From Adhaeribacter swui (GTDB lineage: Bacteria > Bacteroidota > Bacteroidia > Cytophagales > Hymenobacteraceae), in assembly GCF_014217805.1 (NCBI RefSeq), contig NZ_CP055156.1:2734585-2798584 (forward strand): a stretch of DNA of 64,000 nucleotides, given 5' to 3'. Numbering within the stretch: the stretch's first letter is position 1; each line of letters opens with the position of its first letter. The notes under the pieces are model-generated. The model saw only the letters and a program-made list of their open reading frames with translations. It made no database searches and had not been told where the DNA came from. The position numbers were made by a program, and so were the translations under genes. This document shows, piece by piece, positions 27,908-36,319 of this stretch.

Positions 27908-29623
27908 TTAAATATTCCCCTTCTTCATTTCCTTCACGGCAAAATCCGCAGCGCGAGCCGTAAAAGCCATGTACGTCAGCGATGGATTCTGGGTGGCCGT
28001 AGACGTCATACAGGCGCCATCGGTTACGAATACATTTTTACAGGCGTGCATCTGGTTCCATTTGTTCAGGATAGACGTTTTCGGGTCTTTGCCCATGCGC
28101 ACGCCACCCATTTCGTGAATATCGGAGCCAGGGGCACTTTTGGAATCTACCGGTTTAATGTTGGTAAAACCGGCTTTGGTAAACATTTCAGTGAATTGTT
28201 CCAGGTAATCCTGTATCATTTTTTCGTCGTTGTCATCAAAGGCGACCGAGAAGCGCATTTGCGGAATGCCATACGGATCTTTTAGAGTTTTATCCAGGGT
28301 CACAAAATTGCTTTCCTTCGGAATGGTCTCGCCCATCATCCAGGAGCTAACATTCCAGGGACCTAAAACCGGGTTCAACAATTGCTCTTTTAAGGTAGCG
28401 CCAATACCTTCTTTGTTTTTAATCATACCACGGCCGCCGCCAAATCCGGCCGCGTAACCCCGCAGAAAATCTGTTTCCTGTTTGTGTACATTCCGGAAAC
28501 GGGGAATGTAGGAATGGTTTGGCGTTTTACCGTCGGTAGTTTTGTCCATTAAGCTTTCAAACTGCGCCGAAATGCGGGCCCGGTAATTATGGAACGCCAC
28601 GTATTTGCCCAACACACCGCTGTCGTTACCTAAACCGTTTTCAAAGCGGGACGAAGTAGAGTTTAGCAAAATTAAATTGGTATTTAAGGCCGAAGCATTC
28701 ACGAAAATGATTTTGGCGTAGTACTCCAGCATTTCTTTGGTGTTGGCATCTACTACCCGCACACCCGTGGCCCGGCCTTTTTTATCGTCGTAAATAATAG
28801 AGTGTACCACGGAGTGCGGCCGTAACGTCATTTTGCCAGTTTTAGCCGCCCAGGGCAAAGTAGAGGCGTTGCTGCTGAAATAACCGCCAAACGGACAACC
28901 CCGCACGCACAAAGCCCGGTGCTGGCACTTGGCCCGGCCTTGCTGGTAATGCACTTCTTTCGGTTGAGTTAAGTGGGCGCAACGGCCCTGAATCATTTGC
29001 CGGTCTTGGTAATGCTTCGCGATTTGGTCTTTAAAGTAAGCATCCACGCAACTCATTTCGGTAGCCGGTAAAAACTCGCCATCGGGTAAGTGCGGCAAGC
29101 CATCTTTGTTGCCCGAGATACCGGCAAATTTCTCGACGTAGCTGTACCAAGGAGCTAGGTCTTTGTAGCGGATGGGCCAGTCTACGGCAAAGCCGTCGCG
29201 AGCGGGGCCTTCAAAGTCGAAATCGCTCCAGCGCTGGGTTTGGCGCGCCCAGAGCAATGATTTGCCGCCCACGTGGTAGCCGCGCGTCCAATTAAACGGT
29301 TTATCTTCAATGTAAGGTTGTTCGCCATCTTTCACCACAAAATGCATGGTGGCTTCGTTAAACAAACCGCGTTTCTGGCTTTCGATTGGGTTTTGCTTCC
29401 GGATTTCCAAGGGCACCTGGCCGCGGTGCTCAAACTCCCAGGGGTTTAAATTGGCCGTAGGGTAATCCACTACGTGTTTTACGTCGCGCCCACGTTCCAG
29501 CACCAGGGTTCTTAAACCTTTGCCGGTTAATTCTTTGGCGGCCCAACCGCCGCTAATGCCCGAGCCAATTACAATGGCGTCGAAGGTCATTTCTTTTACT
29601 GCGTCTATCGTTAAGTTTGCCAT
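27908..29623 (-). CDS. GMC-family FAD sugar dehydrogenase, large subunit
   Basis: The 571-residue flavoprotein has the FAD-binding GSGISGG at 20-26 and RGYHVGGKSLLWARQTQRW. A cysteine group HRALCVRGCPFGGYFS is seen mid-chain. The C-terminal GMC catalytic region has IHEMGGVRMG and TQNPSLTYMAFTARAAD. This is the gluconate 2-dehydrogenase/glucoside 3-dehydrogenase branch. The start overlaps the stop of the subunit 3 gene by one base, so the pair is translationally coupled and forms a complex. The large subunit lacks its own signal and is probably exported with the Tat-type small subunit. No cytochrome c subunit gene is adjacent. Confidence 0.9.
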   Translation of the reverse strand: MANLTIDAVKEMTFDAIVIGSGISGGWAAKELTGKGLRTLVLERGRDVKHVVDYPTANLNPWEFEHRGQVPLEIRKQNPIESQKRGLFNEATMHFVVKDGEQPYIEDKPFNWTRGYHVGGKSLLWARQTQRWSDFDFEGPARDGFAVDWPIRYKDLAPWYSYVEKFAGISGNKDGLPHLPDGEFLPATEMSCVDAYFKDQIAKHYQDRQMIQGRCAHLTQPKEVHYQQGRAKCQHRALCVRGCPFGGYFSSNASTLPWAAKTGKMTLRPHSVVHSIIYDDKKGRATGVRVVDANTKEMLEYYAKIIFVNASALNTNLILLNSTSSRFENGLGNDSGVLGKYVAFHNYRARISAQFESLMDKTTDGKTPNHSYIPRFRNVHKQETDFLRGYAAGFGGGRGMIKNKEGIGATLKEQLLNPVLGPWNVSSWMMGETIPKESNFVTLDKTLKDPYGIPQMRFSVAFDDNDEKMIQDYLEQFTEMFTKAGFTNIKPVDSKSAPGSDIHEMGGVRMGKDPKTSILNKWNQMHACKNVFVTDGACMTSTATQNPSLTYMAFTARAADFAVKEMKKGNI

Positions 29624-30165
29624 TATTTCTGTAGCTGAGCTTGGGGAGTGGGTGCTGGCACGCAGCCGTAAAAATGCCCCGGAATCATTTTGTAATTGGT
29701 GTGATTGGTTAAGTAATATTCGGAAGTAAGATAGCCTTGCAGGGTTAAGTCTTTAACCAGTTTGTAAAACGAGGCCCAGTTTGGATCGATGGAAATTTCC
29801 ATAGTGGTTAAGATTTCTTCCCGTTGCTTGGTGTCGCAGGTGGCAAACGTTTTGGCGTAGGTTTGCTTGGCTAGTTGTTCGGCGGTTTCCAGTCCTTTTA
29901 CCACGTTGGCCTGCACCTCAGGCTCGTAGCAATCCGAGATCATTTTGTGCACGAACAGGTGAATTTTTAAATCTTTCGCCCCGGGCGTATCGGTGGTGGG
30001 TAGAATGGTTTCAGTAATTTCGGCCAGCAAGGCTTCCTGGTCCGGCGTTAAATATGCTTGTACTGCTACAAGGGACTGCTCGCTCCAGTTTTCTGCCCAG
30101 GTCGGTAAAGCCATCAGCCCCCCGAATGACAGGGCCAGGTTCTTCAGGGCTACTCTTCTTTTCAT
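29623..30165 (-). CDS. Gluconate 2-dehydrogenase subunit 3 family protein (Tat signal)
   Basis: The 180-residue product starts MKRRVALKNLALSFGGLMALP, a twin-arginine type signal, followed by the family's helical body (LTPDQEALLAEITETILPTTDTPGAKD, then HKMISDCYEPEVQANVVKGL). PF13618 proteins are small partners of GMC dehydrogenases and carry them through the Tat system, which is known for the family. It overlaps the downstream large subunit gene by one base. Confidence 0.9.
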   Translation of the reverse strand: MKRRVALKNLALSFGGLMALPTWAENWSEQSLVAVQAYLTPDQEALLAEITETILPTTDTPGAKDLKIHLFVHKMISDCYEPEVQANVVKGLETAEQLAKQTYAKTFATCDTKQREEILTTMEISIDPNWASFYKLVKDLTLQGYLTSEYYLTNHTNYKMIPGHFYGCVPAPTPQAQLQK

Positions 30166-30267
30166 TTATAAAATTTAAAAATTGTTGCGGTTGGGTGATT
30201 AATCTTCTTGAAAGTTAATTTACTGCCTTTTGGAAGCCTGGAAAAGCTAAATTTTTAAAAATTTGCC

Positions 30268-31848
30268 TTACTTCGACTTCTCCGCCACGGGAGCTTCGGC
30301 TTTTTCGGAATTACTCACGAACGAAATGGATTTGCTATCTGGCGACCAGGAGTTCACGTTAATGGTTCCCTGCCCACCGTAGAGGTAGGCTATTACCCGA
30401 GGCGCGCCGCCAGCCGTGGGCATCAAGCGTAGCGTTACGCGCTGGTAACTGGGGTGCGAGTTCGGATCAATATCCGTCGGGAAAGAAATATAAGCAATCC
30501 ATTTGCCATCAGGAGAAATGTGTGGGAACCAGTTGTGGTTTTCGTCGAAGGTCATTTGTTCTTTACCCGAACCATCCGGTTTCATGCGCCAGATTTGCAT
30601 GGTGCCCGTGGGGTTGGCGTTGTAATAAATATACTTCCCGTCCGGCGAATACTCCGGCCCGTCAACGTGTCCGGTGGTATTTTGGGTTAATGCTACTTCT
30701 TTGCCGGTGCTTACGTTAGCCCGGTAGATGTTGTAAATTTTGCTCCCATTTCGCTGGCCCACCAGTACTACTTCTTTGTGGTTGGTAGCCCAACCGTGCC
30801 AATATGAGGGCGATTCCTGAGTTACCAGTTTAGGGGTGCCCCCGGCTAAAGGCAAAACGTACACGTACGAACCGCCGGTAGTGCCTTCTTTGCCGCCACT
30901 AATGGCCAGTTGTTTGTTATCGAAGGCAATGCCGTGGTCGTTGTTGATCCGGGAAACCGAACCGGTATTTAGTTTTTCCGGAGTGCCGCCGTTGGCCGGG
31001 ATGGTATAGATAAACCCGCCGGCATTGTACAACAATTTTTTGCCGTCCAACATCCAGTTGGGGGCCTCCAGTTTGGTAGGCGAGTCCAGAATTACTTTGC
31101 GTTTGCCATCCGCAATGGTCATGGTTTCCAGGCGGCAGCCTAAAACGTCCTGCGTTTTGGGTAAGGTTTTCTGGATTTGTGGATTGGGATGGTAAATGCT
31201 GGCGACGGGTTTATCGATGCGCACATTCCAGACTTTGGCTTCCTGCACATCGTCGGGGTTATGCGACGAAATAAATAAACCGGCCAACACCGCATCCGGC
31301 AAATCGGGCATGTCGTGAGAGCCTACTTCTTGCAGTGGTTCGCCCCAGTTAGCCACCCGCATAATCATTTTTTTACCGCTGCGCTCCAACTGAACTATTT
31401 GAAAAACGGTTTTCTTGGGGTAGAAAATTTCGTCCTGCGGGTCGCGCATGTAGGCGCCGCGCAAAGGTCGCCATTGCAATACGGTTAAGCCGTCGCCGTG
31501 TACCACGGCGTTCATGCTGGCCGCTGCTTCATCCGCCGATTCCCGCACCATCCAGCCAATCTTGCGGTGCGGATCGCCTTTTTCGCCCACAAAGGCAAAG
31601 TTGGCGGTTAAGATAAAATCACCCTGAATTTTATTGTACAAATAGTGAAACTCGTCACGGTTAAACCAAATATTGCTGCCGCCTCCTTTTATCTGGTAGG
31701 TTTGGGTAGCCGCGTCGTAAGTAGCGCCGCCTTTCATTTTGGGGTTACCAATATCGGTGTGGTTTTGAAAAATACCTACCGGATTGTTTTGGGCCCAGGC
31801 CGGGGCATGGAAAAGTAAAAGCAGAATAACCGAGTAAATCTTTTGCAT
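30268..31848 (-). CDS. Periplasmic TolB/PD40 beta-propeller protein with DUF1349-like N-terminus
   Basis: The 526-residue protein has a signal peptide (MQKIYSVILLLLFHAPAWA). Residues 25-205 resemble a DUF1349-type concanavalin domain (GDFILTANFAFVGEKGDPHRKIGWMV). Residues 220-510 contain WD40-like PD40 blades (EYSPDGKYIYYNA, HISPDGKWIAYIS, SWSPDSKSISFVS). It may bind carbohydrate or peptide ligands; no catalytic residues are apparent. It lies 102 bases upstream of the subunit 3 gene in the same orientation, so co-transcription is possible. Confidence 0.8.
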   Translation of the reverse strand: MQKIYSVILLLLFHAPAWAQNNPVGIFQNHTDIGNPKMKGGATYDAATQTYQIKGGGSNIWFNRDEFHYLYNKIQGDFILTANFAFVGEKGDPHRKIGWMVRESADEAAASMNAVVHGDGLTVLQWRPLRGAYMRDPQDEIFYPKKTVFQIVQLERSGKKMIMRVANWGEPLQEVGSHDMPDLPDAVLAGLFISSHNPDDVQEAKVWNVRIDKPVASIYHPNPQIQKTLPKTQDVLGCRLETMTIADGKRKVILDSPTKLEAPNWMLDGKKLLYNAGGFIYTIPANGGTPEKLNTGSVSRINNDHGIAFDNKQLAISGGKEGTTGGSYVYVLPLAGGTPKLVTQESPSYWHGWATNHKEVVLVGQRNGSKIYNIYRANVSTGKEVALTQNTTGHVDGPEYSPDGKYIYYNANPTGTMQIWRMKPDGSGKEQMTFDENHNWFPHISPDGKWIAYISFPTDIDPNSHPSYQRVTLRLMPTAGGAPRVIAYLYGGQGTINVNSWSPDSKSISFVSNSEKAEAPVAEKSK

Positions 31849-31950
31849 CGTAATTTTTAAATTAACAAGTTTTAAATATTATCTGGTAAGCGGTTAATCG
31901 TTGCGTAGCTTCAATTTTTTAAATTTTTTACTTTTTTAGGAGCAGAAAAC

Positions 31951-32823
31951 TTAAATGTAAATGCGGCTGCCCGAGTAGTTCTGCCGGAATTCTTTGGGCG
32001 TACAATTATTTTTCTTGCGGAAAATCCGGTTGAAATAAGACAAGTTATTAAAGCCGCAGTTGTAAGAAATTTCGGCAATGGTTTGCGTGGTGTCAATTAA
32101 CAAGCGCGATGCATGACCCAACCTGATTTGGTTTAAACTTTCGATAAAAGTTTTACCGGTTCGTTTTTTAATAAAGCGACTAAACGAAACTTCCGGCATG
32201 TTTACCACACCGGCCACATCGGCCAGCGAAATATCTTTGTTGTACTGGGCCTGCATAAAATCAAACGCTTTTTCGATGCGGCGGCTGTGGTACGTAAACT
32301 GCTCGGAGGTAAAAGAAGTGTTCGATAAAGTGCGCATATTGGGCGCTACCGATAAATCGTGCAATAAAGAAAGTAATTCTAAAACCGAATCGAATCCTGT
32401 TTGATGGGTTAATTTTTCCAGGCGCGGCCGGAAAGCTTCAGTTGTTTCACGCGAAAACAAAATTCCTTTGCTGGACCGGTCGAGCAAGTTGCGAATAAAA
32501 CTTAACTGGTTACGCTGCAAAAATTTGTTGTCGAACAAATCGGAGTGGAATTGCAGGGTAATTTCAAAAATCTCTTTGCTCTGGCATTGGTGCGTAAACC
32601 AGGCGTGCGGTAAATTGCTACCCACCAACACCAATTCTAAATCATCAATTACTTCTACGTGGTCGCCAATAACGCGCTTGGTGCCAGCCCCGTTAGCAAT
32701 AAAGTTTAATTCAAATTCGTCGTGGTAATGCAACGGAAAGTCAAACTCCGACTTAACCCGGTGTAAAATAGTAAAACAATCGTTTTGCGTAAGTGGGGTG
32801 ATTTCCCGGTAAATGGTATTCAT
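31951..32823 (-). CDS. AraC-family transcriptional regulator with cupin sensor domain
   Basis: The ATG at 32823 (MNTIYREITPLTQ) is the likely start, giving 290 residues; a TTG 13 codons upstream is also in frame. An N-terminal cupin (HYHDEFELNFIANGAGTKRVIGDH, about 30-80) is followed by a C-terminal double helix-turn-helix (ISLADVAGVVNMPEVSFSRF; IAEISYNCGFNNLSYFNRIF). Such regulators sense sugars. It is divergent from the sodium:solute symporter across 715 bases and precedes the PD40 and dehydrogenase genes, so either set could be its target. Confidence 0.9.
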   Translation of the reverse strand: MNTIYREITPLTQNDCFTILHRVKSEFDFPLHYHDEFELNFIANGAGTKRVIGDHVEVIDDLELVLVGSNLPHAWFTHQCQSKEIFEITLQFHSDLFDNKFLQRNQLSFIRNLLDRSSKGILFSRETTEAFRPRLEKLTHQTGFDSVLELLSLLHDLSVAPNMRTLSNTSFTSEQFTYHSRRIEKAFDFMQAQYNKDISLADVAGVVNMPEVSFSRFIKKRTGKTFIESLNQIRLGHASRLLIDTTQTIAEISYNCGFNNLSYFNRIFRKKNNCTPKEFRQNYSGSRIYI

Positions 32824-33538
32824 TAAAGGCGTAATCAGATTAAATTCTTTAAACAGTTTCAATTTTTAAATTTTAACTGCTAAAATAATATTAGTGAGTG
32901 GTAAGTAGTTCTATTCTGTACTTAACCACCGTTAATTTTTGATTTTTTAAAAAATAAGGCAGACTTAGAGGGTAATAACAATTATTAAAAACAATCAGAT
33001 CACATAAAGTAACTAAATTACCTTTTCTGAAGAAGCTGTTAAGTATAATTTAAAAATAAATCTACCTCAAAATTTAAGTCTTAATTTTTAGATTCCCAAG
33101 CTTAATGCCGATTCAGGCAATTTTTTGATAAAATTGTATTAGGTAGCCGCAAACCCTTAAAATAAGGCAATCCAGTAGAAGTGGGGGAGAAAGCGGAAGG
33201 GTATTACGGAAGAAGAAATTGTTTATCCAGCCCCCGCATATTTGTTTATTAAAGTCGTTAGTTATCTAAATGGGTATTACTACCTCAGCGTTTAATATGG
33301 ATGTTACAACAAACTTTAGGAGTGTCTATTTTAATGCAGAACTTGTGCGACTATTTACCAGATTTGGCGTTTAAGTAATTATTTTTGCCGGATTATACCA
33401 GTAGGCTCTAACTGCAAGGTCATAAGTTTTGCCGTATTCTATGGTTATTTCCCATTTCTAAAATTAAGCTGACAACGAAACAAAGCCCATTTTCCTGATT
33501 TATTTAAAAATCAGATTACCCGGAATACCAATTTTTGA
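32824..33538. other. 715-base divergent regulatory spacer
   Basis: AT-rich region between araC-type regulator and symporter genes. It should hold both promoters. A Bacteroidota -7-like TATTTTTG lies at 33380-33387 but has no well-spaced -33 partner, so I do not call a promoter. No credible ORF or dyad was seen. Confidence 0.5.
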
Positions 33539-35419
33539 ATGAAATTAACTACTGTTGATATTTGTATAATTCTGGTTTACCTGTTAGCGGTAGTAGTTCT
33601 GGGGCTGGTACTGAAGAAAAGAGCAGCTAAAAACAAAGAAGCTTACCTACTCGGCGGCAAAACCTTGCCTTGGTACTTGTTGGGCTTATCTAACGCTTCG
33701 GATATGTTCGATATTTCGGGCACGATGTGGATGGTAACCCTGGCATTTGTGTATGGCCTGAAAAGTCTCTGGATCCCGTGGTTGTGGCCCGTTTTCAACC
33801 AGGTTTTTCTCATGATGTACCTATCGGTTTGGATACGCCGCTCCAACGTAACTACCGGGGCCGAATGGATAACTACCCGTTTTGGTAACGGGCAGGGCGC
33901 TGTGGCCTCGCACCTAATTATGGTAATTTTTGCTATTCTGAGTTGCCTGGGTTTTCTGGCCTACGGTTTTGTGGGTTTAGGTAAGTTTATCGAAATTTTT
34001 ATTCCGTACAATAGTATTGCGGCTTACCTGCCTTTTACCGTACCTACCGCGTACGTGGCACATTTTTACGGCATTATCTTTACGGCTTTTGCGGTGTTCT
34101 ACGCCATTCTGGGCGGCATGACCAGCATTGTAATCGGCGATTTATTTAAGTACGGCATCATGACGGTAGCCGCTTTGGTGATTGCTTCTATTGCCATGCA
34201 AAACCTGGCTCAAAACAGTTTAAACGTGCCGGAAGGTTGGTTTACTCCGTTCTTTGGCGCCACCCTTCACGACCTTAACTGGACCGGAATCATTGACGAG
34301 GTAAATGCTAAAATTAAGGAAGATAAGTTTGGCTTGTTTGGTGTTTTCTTCATGATGATGCTCTTTAAAGGTATTCTGGCCAGTTTAGCCGGACCCGCTC
34401 CGAGTTACGATATGCAGAAAGTGCTTTCTGCCCGGTCGCCGCAGGATGCCGCCAAAATGAGCGGTTTTGTTTCTGTTTTTTTACTGCCCATTCGGTACGC
34501 CATGATTATGGGGTTTGCGGTGCTGGCCTTACTGTATTACGATCAGTTAAACCTGCAATCGGCTACCGGTATTGATTTTGAAAAAATATTACCGGCGGCC
34601 ATAGTGCAGTTTGTGCCCGCGGGTTTAGTGGGTTTGCTTTTAGCCGGTTTTTTAGCAGCTTTTATGGGCACCTTTGCGGGTACGCTCAACGCCGCGCAGG
34701 CTTATTTAGTTAATGATATTTACCTGAAATACGTGAACCCCCAAGCTACCAACAAGCGCATCAGCCACATGAATTACCTGGCAGGTTTGTGTGTGGCAAT
34801 GGTAGGTATATTTATGGGCTTTTTTACCAAAGATGTAAACAGTATTTTGCAGTGGATTGTATCGGCTTTGTTTGGTGGTTACGTAGCAGCTAATGTTTTA
34901 AAATGGCATTGGTGGCGCTTAAATGCCCATGGTTTTTTCTGGGGAATGCTGGCAGGCATTGTACCGGCTTTGATTATGCCGCTAATTTTTAAAGAAACGT
35001 TAGAATTATACTACTTTCCGGTTTTGTTTCTGTTATCACTGGCGGGTTGTATTATTGGTTCCCTGGTTACACCACCCACCGAAACCGCTACCTTAAAATC
35101 TTTCTACAAAACTGTGCGGCCCTGGGGTTTTTGGCAACCAATTGAAAAACTAATTAAAAACGAAGATCCGGCTTTTAAAGCAAACCAGAATTTTACCTTA
35201 GATGTGTTTAATGTAATTATTGGCGTTACGGCTCAATGTTGCTTAACCTTGCTGCCCATGTACTTCATTATCCAATTGCATACTCAATTGTGGGTAACTG
35301 TAGCAGTGCTGATTGTTTGTATACTCATCCTCAAAAAAACCTGGTGGAACCGTTTACCCACCGACAATCCTACTTATCAAAATAAAAACCAGCGGGTATT
35401 AGCCGGGCAGCAAATTTAA
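33539..35419 (+). CDS. Sodium:solute symporter (SSS family)
   Basis: The 626-residue membrane protein has about 14 hydrophobic helices and the SSS pattern (LLGGKTLPWYLLGLSNASDMFDISG with the conserved first helices, ILGGMTSIVIGDLFKYGIMT, GLLLAGFLAAFMGTFAGTLNAAQAY). It imports a sugar, organic acid or similar solute with sodium ions. The N-terminal MKLTTVDICIILVYLLAVVVL is a membrane start with no signal peptide, as usual. The divergent AraC regulator suggests sugar-induced expression. Substrate unknown. Confidence 0.9.
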   Translation: MKLTTVDICIILVYLLAVVVLGLVLKKRAAKNKEAYLLGGKTLPWYLLGLSNASDMFDISGTMWMVTLAFVYGLKSLWIPWLWPVFNQVFLMMYLSVWIRRSNVTTGAEWITTRFGNGQGAVASHLIMVIFAILSCLGFLAYGFVGLGKFIEIFIPYNSIAAYLPFTVPTAYVAHFYGIIFTAFAVFYAILGGMTSIVIGDLFKYGIMTVAALVIASIAMQNLAQNSLNVPEGWFTPFFGATLHDLNWTGIIDEVNAKIKEDKFGLFGVFFMMMLFKGILASLAGPAPSYDMQKVLSARSPQDAAKMSGFVSVFLLPIRYAMIMGFAVLALLYYDQLNLQSATGIDFEKILPAAIVQFVPAGLVGLLLAGFLAAFMGTFAGTLNAAQAYLVNDIYLKYVNPQATNKRISHMNYLAGLCVAMVGIFMGFFTKDVNSILQWIVSALFGGYVAANVLKWHWWRLNAHGFFWGMLAGIVPALIMPLIFKETLELYYFPVLFLLSLAGCIIGSLVTPPTETATLKSFYKTVRPWGFWQPIEKLIKNEDPAFKANQNFTLDVFNVIIGVTAQCCLTLLPMYFIIQLHTQLWVTVAVLIVCILILKKTWWNRLPTDNPTYQNKNQRVLAGQQI

Positions 35420-35645
35420 TAGGTGGTTTATTTTGCTGGATTAAAATTTCGCATTCAAAAATCAGGAAGATAAAAATGAGTTAGGCCGATTAAATGCAAC
35501 TCAATCCTTATTTTAAAAAGTCTAACATCTAATATTTATATACTTTAATCTCTTTTCATAAAGGATTGGCAAAAGGCTTGGTAAGTAGGAGTAAAGTAGC
35601 CATATTTAACGCCAAGCAGATAAAAATTTAAAAAACCAATCCCCA

Positions 35646-36146
35646 ATGTCCGGAAAAAGCAAAGAAGTTGTTTTTAGCGAAATAGCCGATCAATTAGCCG
35701 CGCACCAGTTCACCATCGATAAACAAGATCAAACCCGACCCTGGGGTGGTTTTTTTGTAATCAACGAAGACCAGGCGCAGGCTTTTGCGGATACGTATTT
35801 TGACGGCATACCCATCGAAAATTTAAAAATTTCAGGTAAACTCAGTCCGAAAATCCTGGTGGTAGCTCCGCAAACGCGTTTGTCGTGGCAGTACCATTTT
35901 CGGCGGGCCGAAATCTGGAAAGTAATTCAGGGGAAAGTGGGCGTAATTACCAGCCCCACCGACGAAGAAGGCGAACTGAAAACCTACGAAGTAGGCGGCT
36001 TAATTACCCTAAAACAAGGCGAGCGCCACCGCTTAGTAGGCCTGGATGATTGGGGTGTGCTGGCCGAAATCTGGCAACACACGGATGCCAGTAATCCTTC
36101 GGACGAAGAAGATATTGTGCGGGTACAGGATGATTTTGGCAGATAA
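35646..36146 (+). CDS. Cupin protein, mannose-6-phosphate isomerase-like
   Basis: The 166-residue cytosolic protein has a mannose-6-phosphate isomerase type II/cupin core from about 75: RLSWQYHFRRAEIWKVIQGK (His84 and Glu89 as likely metal ligands) and LKQGERHRLVGLDDW. RPWGGFFVIN at 31-40 is typical of this family. It may isomerise a sugar phosphate or only bind sugars. A deleted second copy lies at 45808-45971. A terminator follows at 36182. Confidence 0.82.
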   Translation: MSGKSKEVVFSEIADQLAAHQFTIDKQDQTRPWGGFFVINEDQAQAFADTYFDGIPIENLKISGKLSPKILVVAPQTRLSWQYHFRRAEIWKVIQGKVGVITSPTDEEGELKTYEVGGLITLKQGERHRLVGLDDWGVLAEIWQHTDASNPSDEEDIVRVQDDFGR

Positions 36147-36181
36147 GAACAGATGATATTTTAATTTTTTAAAATTTTAAA

Positions 36182-36222
36182 TTTTAAGGCCTGGTAACTT
36201 TACTGGCCTTAAAAGATTTTTT
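36182..36222 (+). terminator. Terminator after the cupin gene
   Basis: Stem TTTTAAGGCC/GGCCTTAAAA (36182-36191 with 36205-36214) followed by GATTTTTT. A degraded version of the same sequence follows the cupin remnant near 46008-46040. Confidence 0.8.
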
Positions 36223-36319
36223 GCGTAAATGCGGGTATTTTAAAATAATTAATAAATTTAAATACGCGACTACTTTTAAATGGCGGTTCCTTTATGGTCA
36301 TATATTATTAGGTTCTACC

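Noticed and set aside
27836-28285. 149-codon plus-strand ORF
   Set aside because: It is antisense to the 3' end of the well-supported GMC dehydrogenase gene.
33380-33387. TATTTTTG as a Bacteroidota -7 promoter element
   Set aside because: No TTTG or TTG at the expected distance of about 19 bases upstream, and the word is common by chance in AT-rich DNA.
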